Made by a program: the position numbers and the translations under genes. This document shows, one piece after another, positions 35,649 to 44,304 of a stretch of 64,000 nt of DNA (positions are counted from its first letter, which is position 1; every line of letters begins with the position of its first letter). The stretch comes from an uncultured Lachnospiraceae bacterium (GTDB lineage Bacteria > Bacillota > Clostridia > Lachnospirales > Lachnospiraceae): assembly GCA_910586125.1 (NCBI GenBank), contig CAJUHP010000019.1:1-64000 (forward strand). Direction: 5' to 3'. The notes beneath the pieces were generated by a model. The model searched no databases and was not told where the DNA came from. It saw nothing but the letters and a program-made list of their open reading frames with translations.

Positions 35649-36416
35649 CTAAATTTCTTTAAAATCCCTGACCTCCTGCGCCAATAAGCGGTAGCTTTCC
35701 GCCCCCGCTGACCGGGAATCGTACAGATTAATCGGCAGCCCATGGCTGGGGGCTTCTGCCAGTCTCACATTTCTGGGAATGATTGTTTTATAGACATTCT
35801 GTTTTAGATTGCTCTTTACATTTTCCACCACCTGAAGAGACAGATTTGTGCGGGCGTCATACATGGTAAAGACAACTCCCTCGATATCCAGAGTGGGATT
35901 CAGCCTTTTCTTTACCAGATTAATTGTGTGAATTAACTGGCTCAATCCCTCCAGCGCATAGAATTCACATTGAATCGGCACCAAAACGCTGTCCGCTGCT
36001 GTCAATGCGTTTACTGTCAGCATATTCAAAGAAGGCGGACAATCAATGATAATAAAATCATAATTTTCCTTAATTGGCGTAAGGGCTTTTTTTAATATGT
36101 ACTCTTTCTTATCAATCCCAATCAGCTCGATCTCTGCCCCGGATAGATTAACATTGGAAGGAGCCAAATCCAGATTATCAAACAGGTCTGCAATCACACA
36201 CTCCTTCATCTCAAATTCACCCAGCATCATCTCATAGATGGTTCGATCCAGATTATATTTGTCCACGCCCAATCCACTGGTGGTATTTCCCTGTGGGTCC
36301 AGATCGGCTACCAATACTTTTGCTCCCGATTCCGCCAGACAGGAGGACAGATTAATCGCTGTCGTCGTCTTGCCGACTCCTCCTTTTTGATTTGCTATCG
36401 CTATGATTCTTCCCAT
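35649..36416 (-). CDS. parA: Chromosome partitioning ATPase ParA (Soj)
   Basis: 255 aa, standard for chromosomal Soj-type ParA without an N-terminal helix-turn-helix. Deviant Walker A KGGVGKTTTAINLS near residue 11, switch I (VLVADLDPQGNTTSGLG), Walker B (FIIIDCPPSLNMLT) and the basic C-terminal DNA-contact region (IPRNVRLAEAPSHG). ATP-dependent dimer that binds DNA nonspecifically and interacts with ParB; in sporulating firmicutes it also affects DnaA. The ATG at 36416 follows GGGGAG; upstream in-frame codons lack conservation. Confidence 0.96.
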   Translation of the reverse strand: MGRIIAIANQKGGVGKTTTAINLSSCLAESGAKVLVADLDPQGNTTSGLGVDKYNLDRTIYEMMLGEFEMKECVIADLFDNLDLAPSNVNLSGAEIELIGIDKKEYILKKALTPIKENYDFIIIDCPPSLNMLTVNALTAADSVLVPIQCEFYALEGLSQLIHTINLVKKRLNPTLDIEGVVFTMYDARTNLSLQVVENVKSNLKQNVYKTIIPRNVRLAEAPSHGLPINLYDSRSAGAESYRLLAQEVRDFKEI

Positions 36417-36484
36417 TCTGCTCCCCTCTTCTGTTCTCGTATTTATCTCTCCGCCCAAAAGCCTGCGGTTTCCTGTTCCATTCA

Positions 36485-37237
36485 TTACTCTTTCGTTTCT
36501 GTTTCTACTACATGAACAGGAATTTTCATATCAGAAAGCATCCATTCTACATCATAATCGGTGTATCGTCCTTCCATACTGGCATACAGATACCGTGCAT
36601 CCTCTCCTCCCATGTGAGCTTCTGCACTCTGATAAAAGGCAATATTGTATAACAGTGTCCCCAAAATTGGCACTTCAATCAGTTTCTTGCGGAACCGGCT
36701 CTCTGTATCAGGAACTTTCTTTCTCTCGCCTTCCCTTGGCGGATCGACAAGCGTAATCTGATAAAAATCTTCCGGTTGATAGCGAGCGGCCGCAATCGCG
36801 ATCTCGGCCGAATTTCCCACTGCCACCAGATGAACTGGCTGACCAATGATTTTCTCCACACACTCCACGGTCTGCAATACATAGAGAAAGTTACTGTAGG
36901 TGACAGGAGGTTTTGCCGAGCGCCCGCACCCCAACAGATCCATCGTGTACACAGTCCTCTTTTCCGACAGCGATAAAGCCAGCGATTTACACTGAGCGGC
37001 GCTCTGATCCGGCGACAGCGCATGCAAGATCAAAATGGGCCGTCCCAATCCTCCCTCTATCTTCTGATAAAAGAAATCTCCTTGTTTCCAATGATAATAT
37101 GCTCCGTCATCCTCCTCCAACGATGACTTACCCGCCATCCAGGAAAAGAAAATACGGTTTAGCAACTCAACAGACAAAACGGCCAAACCCGCGATGGAGG
37201 CCGTTGTCTTTAGGATCGGATGTTTTTTTCTGCTCAT
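36485..37237 (-). CDS. Alpha/beta hydrolase-fold protein, apparently lacking the catalytic His
   Basis: 250 aa. An N-terminal hydrophobic helix (about 10-30) may anchor it. The hydrolase fold is visible: ILILHALSPDQSAAQCKSLA (oxyanion region), VYTMDLLGCGRSAKPP and the nucleophile elbow LVAVGNSAEIAIAA, which has Gly-Asn-Ser-Ala-Glu rather than Gly-x-Ser-x-Gly. The protein ends right after the strand KIPVHVVETE, so the usual C-terminal loop carrying the catalytic His is missing. Either it is truncated or a non-enzymatic member. It is the first gene before parA on the minus strand. Substrate unknown. Confidence 0.7.
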   Translation of the reverse strand: MSRKKHPILKTTASIAGLAVLSVELLNRIFFSWMAGKSSLEEDDGAYYHWKQGDFFYQKIEGGLGRPILILHALSPDQSAAQCKSLALSLSEKRTVYTMDLLGCGRSAKPPVTYSNFLYVLQTVECVEKIIGQPVHLVAVGNSAEIAIAAARYQPEDFYQITLVDPPREGERKKVPDTESRFRKKLIEVPILGTLLYNIAFYQSAEAHMGGEDARYLYASMEGRYTDYDVEWMLSDMKIPVHVVETETKE

Positions 37238-37329
37238 TCTTCTATCGTCCTTTCCCTTTGGTTTTCCTATTTATTATAGCACGTATCCAAGGTATTATAC
37301 AGCGGTTTTTGATATTTCTATGGAAAGAA

Positions 37330-37345
37330 TGTTTCACGTGAAACA
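37330..37345. promoter_or_regulatory. parS site, left copy
   Basis: Perfect match to the 16-bp ParB-binding palindrome TGTTTCACGTGAAACA. It lies directly between the fucosidase stop and the alpha/beta hydrolase promoter region. Confidence 0.97.
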
Positions 37346-38572
37346 TCAGCACGTTATCTTTGCCACCCTCACCACCAGATTTCTCCCATAACAAAAAGGC
37401 TCTGTATATACTGTCACTTCGCTTCCCTCTTGAACAAAATTTAATGGCTCGCCATTGTCCATCCAAATCACAGTTTGAATCGTCTCTGTTAATGCAAACG
37501 TATCAGAGAAATCCCCTTTCTCATTGAGTGCGACATTGGCATCCGCACGCATCGGCAGATCAAAGCAAAAAAGATAATATGTATTTCCATTTTTCAGCAG
37601 GAAATCGCTTTTTTTATTCTTGATTTCTATACCGGACGGACGCGGCAGACGAATGGCCTCCTCATAATAATTTACCCATTTTCCCATCAAATCCAGTATC
37701 GCTGCATCCATAAGGCGCAGAGATCCATCTCCGAGCGGCCCTACATTCAAAAGCATATTGGATCCATACCTTCTGCACTCTGCCAATTCCCGAATCATCT
37801 GAGCCGGGGAACGATACGCCAAATCTTCCCTGGCATATCCCCAATGATCCGCAAAGATCTCGCACATCTCACTGGCCACATACTTAGGAACCCCATCAAA
37901 ATTTAAAGCCTCCGGCTTTCCTCTTTCAAATGTTACGCTGTCCAGCTCTATATGGCCCAGTGTTCCCCTGGCTGACAAACCAGTATTATTGATAATCATC
38001 GCCTCCGGCTGATAACGGCGGATCAAGCCATACAAAACATCTTCCTCCCAGTCGTCCTCCGGCTTATCCCACATTCCATCAAACCAGAAGCCCCCGATTT
38101 TACCATAATTTCGGCACAATATCTCTATGCTGTCCCGCAGATACTTCAGATAAGTCGGGAAATCTGTCCTGTATGTTTCTTCATGCCAGTCCAGCAAAGT
38201 GTGATAAAAAAAAGGAATCATCCCTTCCTCACGGCAGGCGTCCACAAATTCCCTCACCAGATCACGGCCGCATCCAGAATGAGGCGCATCATACGCATTC
38301 AGTCCGCATGTGTCAAACAGGGAAAATCCATCATGATGTCTGACGGTCAAGTTAATATATTTGCAGCCTGCCTCCTTTGCCGCTCTTGCCAGATCGCTGG
38401 CCCAATCCTTTTTTGGATGAAACAGGCCCGGCAGCGTTCCATATTCTTCATCGGAAATCGAGAGAGACAGTTTTGCCCACTCCCCCTTTCCCAAAATGCT
38501 GTACAGACCAAAGTGTACAAACATTCCAAAACCCATTTTTTCAAAATCTTTAATATATTCTTTGACAATCAT
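37346..38572 (-). CDS. GH29 alpha-L-fucosidase
   Basis: 408-aa glycoside hydrolase of family 29, releasing terminal alpha-L-fucose. Landmarks: MGFGMFVHFGLYSILGKGEW, the substrate-binding CKYINLTVRHHDGFSLFDT, GMIPFFYHTLLDWH and GGFWFDGMWDKPE carrying the nucleophile Asp in WFDG. Near the C-terminus MLLNVGPLGDG is typical. No signal peptide is seen, so it should act in the cytoplasm on imported glycans. GGGAGGAAG precedes the ATG at 38572. It sits 22 bp after a damaged acetyltransferase gene and separates rsmG from the parA region. Use on mucin or milk glycans is plausible for a gut organism. Confidence 0.88.
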   Translation of the reverse strand: MIVKEYIKDFEKMGFGMFVHFGLYSILGKGEWAKLSLSISDEEYGTLPGLFHPKKDWASDLARAAKEAGCKYINLTVRHHDGFSLFDTCGLNAYDAPHSGCGRDLVREFVDACREEGMIPFFYHTLLDWHEETYRTDFPTYLKYLRDSIEILCRNYGKIGGFWFDGMWDKPEDDWEEDVLYGLIRRYQPEAMIINNTGLSARGTLGHIELDSVTFERGKPEALNFDGVPKYVASEMCEIFADHWGYAREDLAYRSPAQMIRELAECRRYGSNMLLNVGPLGDGSLRLMDAAILDLMGKWVNYYEEAIRLPRPSGIEIKNKKSDFLLKNGNTYYLFCFDLPMRADANVALNEKGDFSDTFALTETIQTVIWMDNGEPLNFVQEGSEVTVYTEPFCYGRNLVVRVAKITC

Positions 38573-38594
38573 AGCTTCCTCCCTTTCTGGCTTA

Positions 38595-38963
38595 TCAAAT
38601 CTTTTTTGCAAAACAGAGAATGCGCCCCGCTTCCTCGAAGCCCTCCGCCAGATGAAACCGCATACTGCTTGTATTATCCCACTCACAGTCACTGGCAAAT
38701 TCACTGCATCCCTTTTCCGACGCCCATTTTTCACACTGCTTCAGCAAATCTCTCGCGTATCCCTTTCTTCGGAATTCCTCTCGGATAAAAATCCCTTCCA
38801 GATATCCGACCGGCGAAGATTTACACCCTTCCACATAATCATAACGCAGTTGACACTGAGCAAAGCCAACCGGATATTCCTCATCATATTGAATGCACAG
38901 CAAAGCATCCTCTCGTTCCATCAAATCCAAAAATTCTTTTGCCAGCTCTTGCTCTTTTTCCAA
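38595..38963 (-). pseudogene. AAC(6')-like acetyltransferase, N-terminus missing
   Basis: 122 residues of a GNAT fold matching the aminoglycoside 6'-N-acetyltransferase subgroup: PVGFAQCQLRYDYVEG, the acetyl-CoA loop IREEFRRKGYARDLLKQC, FASDCEWDNTSSMRFH and GFEEAGRILCFAKK. Relatives are about 145-150 aa; roughly 22 N-terminal residues with the first strand are absent. The frame opens at a TTG immediately after a TGA and inside the 3' end of the preceding GNAT gene, so a deletion appears to have joined the two. A GGAAG lies near the TTG, so a shortened protein might still be made, but activity is doubtful. Confidence 0.7.
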
Positions 38964-39414
38964 TCATCTTCCAGCAAAACCATTTCTATTTCATCTGCAG
39001 ATTGGTCCCCATCTAAAACTGCATTTCTGCAGATTCCCACCTGTTTAAAACCTGCCGTTTTATAGACAGCCTGTGCCCGCAGATTGAAGGAAAATACACT
39101 TAACTCCAGACAATGCAGTTTCAATTCCGCAAATGCAAAGTCCCGAACCGATTTGACCATCCAGGTTCCTATCCCTTTCCCTCTTTGAGAAGAATGAAAG
39201 ATCCCAATCCGAAAATTGGCGCTGCCCTGATCAAAATCTATTTCATTCAGTACGCATTCCCCAATGATCGATCCCTCCGAATCAAATACTAAGAACAAAT
39301 AGCGATCCTCATCCTCTATGCATTTCTCAAAAAAAGAAAATATTTCTCCATATCTTCCTGTTTTGCGTTCCTCATGATAAAACCATCTTTGTTCCAATAT
39401 TTTTCGATTTTCAT
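38921..39414 (-). pseudogene. GNAT acetyltransferase (RimJ/RimL-like) with internal deletion
   Basis: The gene starts at an ATG (39414) with GGGAG 5 bases upstream and reads EKYWNKDGFIMRNAKQEDME, a normal N-terminus for this GNAT subgroup, but this frame stops soon after. From about 39345 the homologous sequence continues in another frame (FSFFEKCIEDEDRYLFLV, ANFRIGIFHSSQRGKGIGTW, LSVFSFNLRAQAVYKTAGF). About 25-30 codons expected between these parts are missing, so a small deletion removed them and shifted the frame. Its 3' end (LLEDDWKK) runs directly into the truncated AAC(6')-like gene. Probably non-functional. Confidence 0.7.
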
Positions 39415-39437
39415 TCTCTCTCCCATCATCTTCTCTT

Positions 39438-40151
39438 TTACAGCGGTTCTTTCCCCGGTACTCCCGCTCTTCTGGGATACTTTTTATCCAGTTTTCCCTT
39501 TTTTTGTATTTTAACAAAAGACCGTGTCATCTCCGTTCCCGCCAACACAAATTTTTCTATTACCGCCTTCTCACAGTGCAGGGCTCTCACTGCATGTTCT
39601 GCCTTTTCTACCTCTTCCTCAACCTCTCCGGACTTATACGCTGCAAACATTCCTCCCACTCGAATAAATGGTACGCAGTACTCAGAAAGCGTAGCCAGAT
39701 TAGCGACTGCCCTGGAAACACAGAGATCATACTGCTCCCGGTATCCCGCATCATGTCCCCAGTCCTCCGCTCTCCCGTGAATTGTCTCCATATCCGAAAG
39801 CTGCAGTTTTTCGATTACTGCTTTGAGAAATTGAATTCTTTTATTTAAGGAATCCAGCAACGTCACCCGCAGATGAGGATAAAGAATCTTCAATGGAATT
39901 CCGGGAAACCCTCCCCCGGTTCCCACATCGATCACAGAAGATATTTTTTTTAAATCCATTGCTTGACTTAAAGATACACTGTCAATAAAGTGTTTCAGTA
40001 AAACATCGTCAAATTCTGTTATTGCAGTTAGGTTTATCTTTTGATTCCACTCAATCAGCATTTCATAGTAGGTCTGATAGGCTAAAACCTGTTCTTCTGT
40101 CAGATTGATATTGATATTCTGAAAAGCAATTTTTATCTTCTCCTGGTACAT
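39438..40151 (-). CDS. rsmG: 16S rRNA 7-methylguanosine methyltransferase RsmG
   Basis: 237-aa SAM-dependent methyltransferase (GidB) acting on a guanine of the 530 loop of 16S rRNA. Motifs: EWNQKINLTAI, LKHFIDSVSL, the SAM-binding VIDVGTGGGFPGIPLKI, DSLNKRIQFLKAV and the catalytic VSRAVANLATLSEY. AGGGAG is close to the ATG. The 3' end is 24 bp before the damaged GNAT gene. It is usually directly after mnmG; here 690 bp with a MITE-like element and a parS site intervene. Confidence 0.96.
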   Translation of the reverse strand: MYQEKIKIAFQNININLTEEQVLAYQTYYEMLIEWNQKINLTAITEFDDVLLKHFIDSVSLSQAMDLKKISSVIDVGTGGGFPGIPLKILYPHLRVTLLDSLNKRIQFLKAVIEKLQLSDMETIHGRAEDWGHDAGYREQYDLCVSRAVANLATLSEYCVPFIRVGGMFAAYKSGEVEEEVEKAEHAVRALHCEKAVIEKFVLAGTEMTRSFVKIQKKGKLDKKYPRRAGVPGKEPL

Positions 40152-40199
40152 CTCCCTAGCCCTTTCTCTCCACTGTGGCCCTTCATTATTTATTTTTCC

Positions 40200-40362
40200 T
40201 AGTGTGCTGGCTCAATTCGATCGGGCAAAACTCTGCAAAAATAAATTTTCATCGGATAGGCGGAGGAGAAGGCGATGCCGCAGCTCGTTGAGCAGCGACA
40301 ATGCGGTCCGATGAAGATTTGGGCAAGAAGATCTGCCTGAATAGGATGCGGTCAGTACACTA
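40200..40362. mobile_element. MITE-like palindromic element, 163 bp
   Basis: Terminal inverted repeats TAGTGTGCTG and CAGTACACTA differ at one position. The arms continue inward as imperfect inverted repeats for about 57 bp, including TTCATCGGA/TCCGATGAA and, nearer the centre, CCGCA/TGCGG, so a transcript would fold into one long hairpin. Both ends carry TA, as left by IS630/Tc1-mariner-type transposition. There is no coding frame. It is probably a non-autonomous element mobilised by a transposase elsewhere; a structured RNA is the alternative. Confidence 0.65.
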
Positions 40363-40569
40363 TCTTTTTGTGTAGTTTCTCATTTAAACATTTCTTCCTA
40401 TTTTTCAATCAAATTCAGCCGATTGACTCTTATCACAAAAACAAAAAAACGATGTGATTTCATTTCTATCAGTTTCCAACCGACCTAATAAAAGATGAAA
40501 AGTAAAAAATTTCTTACGATGAAAAGTAAGCAATATACAAGACAATATATGGACTCCCCCTCTTCACAA
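40363..40569. other. AT-rich spacer with a short tandem repeat next to parS
   Basis: No gene. GATGAAAAGTAA occurs twice (40494-40505 and 40518-40529), 24 bp apart, just before the right parS site. Confidence 0.5.
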
Positions 40570-40585
40570 TGTTTCACGTGAAACA
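40570..40585. promoter_or_regulatory. parS site, right copy
   Basis: Second perfect TGTTTCACGTGAAACA palindrome, 3.2 kb from the first and 10 kb from the dnaA-side origin, in the rsmG-mnmG intergenic region. Confidence 0.97.
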
Positions 40586-40837
40586 TTTCTATTTTTTTTC
40601 TTTGCACAAACCGCTCTCCATATACTATTTCGCATCCATATATCTTATTTTTACAAGGAAGATCTCATTTTTATATAGAACTCTCACATGATTCTAGCCT
40701 ATCTTAATTCTGAAAACTCAACACGTCAGAATTCTTATATAAGCATACCATATCTTTCGAGTAGGAAGACGCATATAGTAGAAGATCTCTTATTATAATC
40801 CTTATTACTACAGTCCAAAGGAAATCCAATAAAATCC
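40586..40837. other. AT-rich intergenic region downstream of mnmG
   Basis: No gene or clear terminator hairpin seen. Very AT-rich. Confidence 0.4.
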
Positions 40838-42778
40838 TCATTCATCAATAGCGTTCTTCTCTTCTCTCCTTCTTCGATTTCTCTGTTCCAGATATACCAA
40901 AAGAACAGAAATATCCGCAGGAGAAACTCCGGCGATCCTCGACGCCTGCCCGATTGACGCAGGCTGATAACGATTCAATTTCTGTATCGCTTCCAAGCGC
41001 AGACTCCCAATCTGGCTGTAGTCGAAATTCGGTTCCAGCTTCTTTTTCTCCAGCTTTTCAAACTGTTTTACCTGCTGTGTCTGCCTCTTAATATATCCCT
41101 CATACTTAATTTCAATATTTACCTGCTCAATCACCGAAGGCGAAAGAACAGGGCGTTTTTCATCCAACGGTTCCAGCTTTTCATAGGATAACTCGGGCCT
41201 GCGGATCAGCTCGGCCAGCGTCGTCCCGCTCTTTAATTCCGTACTTTCATACATTTTCAGAAGTTCCTGCACCGCAGCAGAAGTTCCCACTGTTGTTTCC
41301 TCCAGCCTTCGGATCTCTTCCTGAATCTGTCTCTGTTTTTCCAGCAGCTTTTGATAACGCTCTTCTTCGATCAGCCCGATCCGATATCCCATTGGGGTCA
41401 ATCTTTGATCCGCATTATCCTGACGCAATAGAAGGCGGTACTCTGCGCGGGAAGTCATCATTCGATAAGGCTCTGTATTTTCCTTTGTCACCAGATCATC
41501 AATTAATACGCCGATATAAGCCTGGGATCGATCTAACACAATACTCTCCTCCCCTTTTACCAGACGCGCAGCATTGACACCTGCCATAAAACCCTGAACC
41601 GCCGCTTCCTCATAACCGGAACTTCCATTAATCTGTCCCGCTCCAAAGAGACCGTGGATCTCCTTAAATTCCAATGTGGCAAAAAGCTGTCCGGGATCAA
41701 TACTGTCGTACTCGATAGCGTACGCGTTTCTGACAATCTTTACCTGCTCCAGTCCGGGCACGGTTCGATACATTTCTACCTGGACATCCTCCGGCAGGGA
41801 ACTGGACATTCCTCCCAGATACATTTCATTGGTGTACCTTCCCTCCGGCTCCACAAATACCTGATGCCGCTCTTTATCCGGAAATTTGACTACCTTATCT
41901 TCTATGGACGGACAATAGCGGGGCCCGGTCCCCTCGATCACTCCGCAGTACAGGGGAGAGCGATCCAGATTCTTCCGGATTATTTCATGGGTCTTTTCAT
42001 TGGTATAGGTCAGCCAACAAGAATCCTGACGGATCTGTACGGACTCCGGATCGGTTGTGAAGGAAAACGGCTCTACCCGCGGATCTCCAAACTGCTCTTC
42101 CATCTTACTAAAATCAATGGAACGCCTGTCTACTCTGGCCGGCGTGCCGGTTTTAAAACGCCGAATCACAATTCCATTCTCCTGCAGAGACGCAGTCAGC
42201 CGGTTAGCCGCCTGCAGCCCATTTGGCCCTGTATTTACACTGACATCCCCGTAGATACATCTGGCGCGCAGATAGACGCCGGTTGCGAGAATAACCGCCC
42301 CTGCCAGATAACGAGCGCCAGATGCTGTGACAATACCGCAGATTCTTTTTTTAGAAACCGATTTTTCCTCCCAGGAGTTACTCTCTGTCAGAATTTCTGT
42401 CACCTCTGCCTGCTTTATGGTCAGATGATCGGTGTTTTCCAATGTCATGCGCATCTGTCTGGTATATTCCTGCTTATCAGCCTGCGCACGGAGCGAGTGA
42501 ACCGCAGGCCCTTTGGAGGCATTCAGCATCTTGGACTGGATAAATGTCTGATCAATATTTTTTCCCATCTCTCCCCCCAGCGCGTCCAGTTCCCGAACCA
42601 GATGCCCTTTGGAGCTGCCTCCAATATTGGGATTGCACGGCATCAATGCGATACTGTCCACGCTGACAGTAAATACAATGGTCTCCAATCCCAGTCTTGC
42701 AGCGGCCAGAGCCGCCTCGCATCCGGCATGTCCGCCTCCTACCACAATTACGTCATATCTCTCTTCTATCCCAGCCAT
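40838..42778 (-). CDS. mnmG: tRNA uridine-5-carboxymethylaminomethyl modification enzyme MnmG
   Basis: 646-aa FAD protein (GidA) that with MnmE modifies the wobble uridine of several tRNAs. FAD-binding YDVIVVGGGHAGCEAALAAA opens the protein; PCNPNIGGSSKGHLVRE contains the active-site Cys; GTGPRYCPSIEDK holds the second conserved Cys; FGAGQINGSSGYEEAAVQG and the C-terminal helical MnmE-binding part complete it. The ATG at 42778 with AAAGGGAA upstream is preferred; an ATG at 42799 overlapping the mnmE stop has no usable spacing. Cotranscribed with mnmE. Confidence 0.96.
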   Translation of the reverse strand: MAGIEERYDVIVVGGGHAGCEAALAAARLGLETIVFTVSVDSIALMPCNPNIGGSSKGHLVRELDALGGEMGKNIDQTFIQSKMLNASKGPAVHSLRAQADKQEYTRQMRMTLENTDHLTIKQAEVTEILTESNSWEEKSVSKKRICGIVTASGARYLAGAVILATGVYLRARCIYGDVSVNTGPNGLQAANRLTASLQENGIVIRRFKTGTPARVDRRSIDFSKMEEQFGDPRVEPFSFTTDPESVQIRQDSCWLTYTNEKTHEIIRKNLDRSPLYCGVIEGTGPRYCPSIEDKVVKFPDKERHQVFVEPEGRYTNEMYLGGMSSSLPEDVQVEMYRTVPGLEQVKIVRNAYAIEYDSIDPGQLFATLEFKEIHGLFGAGQINGSSGYEEAAVQGFMAGVNAARLVKGEESIVLDRSQAYIGVLIDDLVTKENTEPYRMMTSRAEYRLLLRQDNADQRLTPMGYRIGLIEEERYQKLLEKQRQIQEEIRRLEETTVGTSAAVQELLKMYESTELKSGTTLAELIRRPELSYEKLEPLDEKRPVLSPSVIEQVNIEIKYEGYIKRQTQQVKQFEKLEKKKLEPNFDYSQIGSLRLEAIQKLNRYQPASIGQASRIAGVSPADISVLLVYLEQRNRRRREEKNAIDE

Positions 42779-42795
42779 GGCTTCCCTTTCCGCTC

Positions 42796-44190
42796 TCATT
42801 TTCCCATGCAGAATTTTCCAAAAATTTCATTGACCAGATCTTCTTCTATCTCTTCTCCCACAATCAGTCCCAGCTTTTCGTAAGCCGCCATCAGATCAAT
42901 GGAATAAAAGTCTTCCGGCATTCCCTTTTCAATGCTGTCCTGTACCAACACAAGACTTCTTTTTGCCTCTTTTAATAAATTCCAATGCCGAATATTGGTT
43001 ATATGAATCTCTTCACTGGCAAATACCTTTCCCTCAAAAAACACATTCCGGATCGCCTCCTTCAGCGCATCCATTCCTATTTTTTCCTGCGCAGAAAATA
43101 AAATAACTGCCTCCGGATTCCAGTCCTTTAAAATGGTACGAGACAAAATTTCCAGCTCGCCTTCCTCTCCATCTCTCAGATCGGTTTTGTTTAACAGAAC
43201 AATCATTCTTTTTTCCTGGATCGTTTGATAAATCTCTCTGTCCTGTTCATCCACACCAGATGCCGCATCCGCTACATACAAAACCAGATCCGCATCCTTT
43301 CCCTGCTGGTAGGCACGCTCCACCCCGATCCGTTCCACCTGATCTTCTGTCTTCCGTATTCCCGCCGTATCTAAAAGCCGCAGGCGAATCCCATCGAGCA
43401 AGACCGATTCTTCCAGAACATCTCTCGTCGTGCCGGCCATCTCTGTTACAATCGCCCTCTCCTCTCCGGCCAGCAGATTTAAAAGAGAAGATTTTCCTAC
43501 GTTGGGTTTTCCAAGTATTACCGTCTTAATCCCCTCTTTCATCTGTCTGCCGCTGTCAAAGGAATCAATCAGTTTCCGCACCCTTTCTATTATCTCACAC
43601 AGAAGAATTTGCAGCTTCTCCCCGTATCCCTCCAGTGAAATATGCTCGGGATCATCCAGTGCCGATTCGATCCTTGCAATCTCATAGAGAAGCGAGGATC
43701 GCATCTCACGGATCGCTTGGGAGATCTCTCCTTTTAACTGACGGATCGAAGCGTCGAGCGCATACTCGTTGTCGGACCGGATCACGTCCATCACAGCTTC
43801 TGCCTGAGACAAATCCATACGCCCTCCCAGAAAAGCTCTCTTTGTAAATTCACCCGGCTCCGCCATTCTAGCCCCATTTTCTAACGCCAGCCTAAGAACC
43901 TTTTTTACCAAATAAATTCCTCCGTGGCAGTTAATCTCCACGGTGTCCTCCGTCGTATAGCTGCGAGGTCCTCTCATCAGCATAACCAGAACTTCGTCAA
44001 TTCTGTGATTTCCTTCATAGATTTCCCCATAATGGATCGTATGACTTTTGCAGGCTGCAAGCTTTTTCCCTGTCCGGCTGCGAAAGATACGATCTGCTAC
44101 TTCCACCGCTTCCGATCCGCTGATCCGGACAATTCCGATCCCGGAACTTCCCAGGGCGGTTGAGATTGCCGCAATGGTTTCTTCCTTCAT
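42796..44190 (-). CDS. mnmE: tRNA modification GTPase MnmE
   Basis: 464-aa GTPase (TrmE), partner of MnmG. The N-terminal formyl-THF-binding domain runs to about 120, then a helical domain and an inserted G domain (about 220-380) with G1 GKPNVGKSS, switch TTRDVLEE, G3 DTAGIRKT and G4 NKTD. The C-terminal motif FCMGK (Cys-x-Gly-Lys) used in catalysis is intact. GAGGAGG lies 6 bases before the ATG. A terminator separates it from jag upstream. Forms an operon with mnmG. Confidence 0.96.
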   Translation of the reverse strand: MKEETIAAISTALGSSGIGIVRISGSEAVEVADRIFRSRTGKKLAACKSHTIHYGEIYEGNHRIDEVLVMLMRGPRSYTTEDTVEINCHGGIYLVKKVLRLALENGARMAEPGEFTKRAFLGGRMDLSQAEAVMDVIRSDNEYALDASIRQLKGEISQAIREMRSSLLYEIARIESALDDPEHISLEGYGEKLQILLCEIIERVRKLIDSFDSGRQMKEGIKTVILGKPNVGKSSLLNLLAGEERAIVTEMAGTTRDVLEESVLLDGIRLRLLDTAGIRKTEDQVERIGVERAYQQGKDADLVLYVADAASGVDEQDREIYQTIQEKRMIVLLNKTDLRDGEEGELEILSRTILKDWNPEAVILFSAQEKIGMDALKEAIRNVFFEGKVFASEEIHITNIRHWNLLKEAKRSLVLVQDSIEKGMPEDFYSIDLMAAYEKLGLIVGEEIEEDLVNEIFGKFCMGK

Positions 44191-44229
44191 TTTCTTCCTC
44201 CTCTATTTTTTGGGAAGCTTTTCCTTATC

Positions 44230-44275
44230 AGAAAAGAAGGGATACCTCGATTTTCTCGAAGAATCCCTTCCTTTT
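44230..44275 (-). terminator. Rho-independent terminator of the rpmH-jag operon
   Basis: On the minus strand GAAGGGAT pairs with ATCCCTTC, with an inner CGA/TCG, followed by TTTT. It lies 30 bp past the jag stop and separates the ribosome/insertase operon from mnmE. Confidence 0.75.
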
Positions 44276-44304
44276 TGCGCTCTCTTTTGCCTGTTTTCAC
44301 ATGG

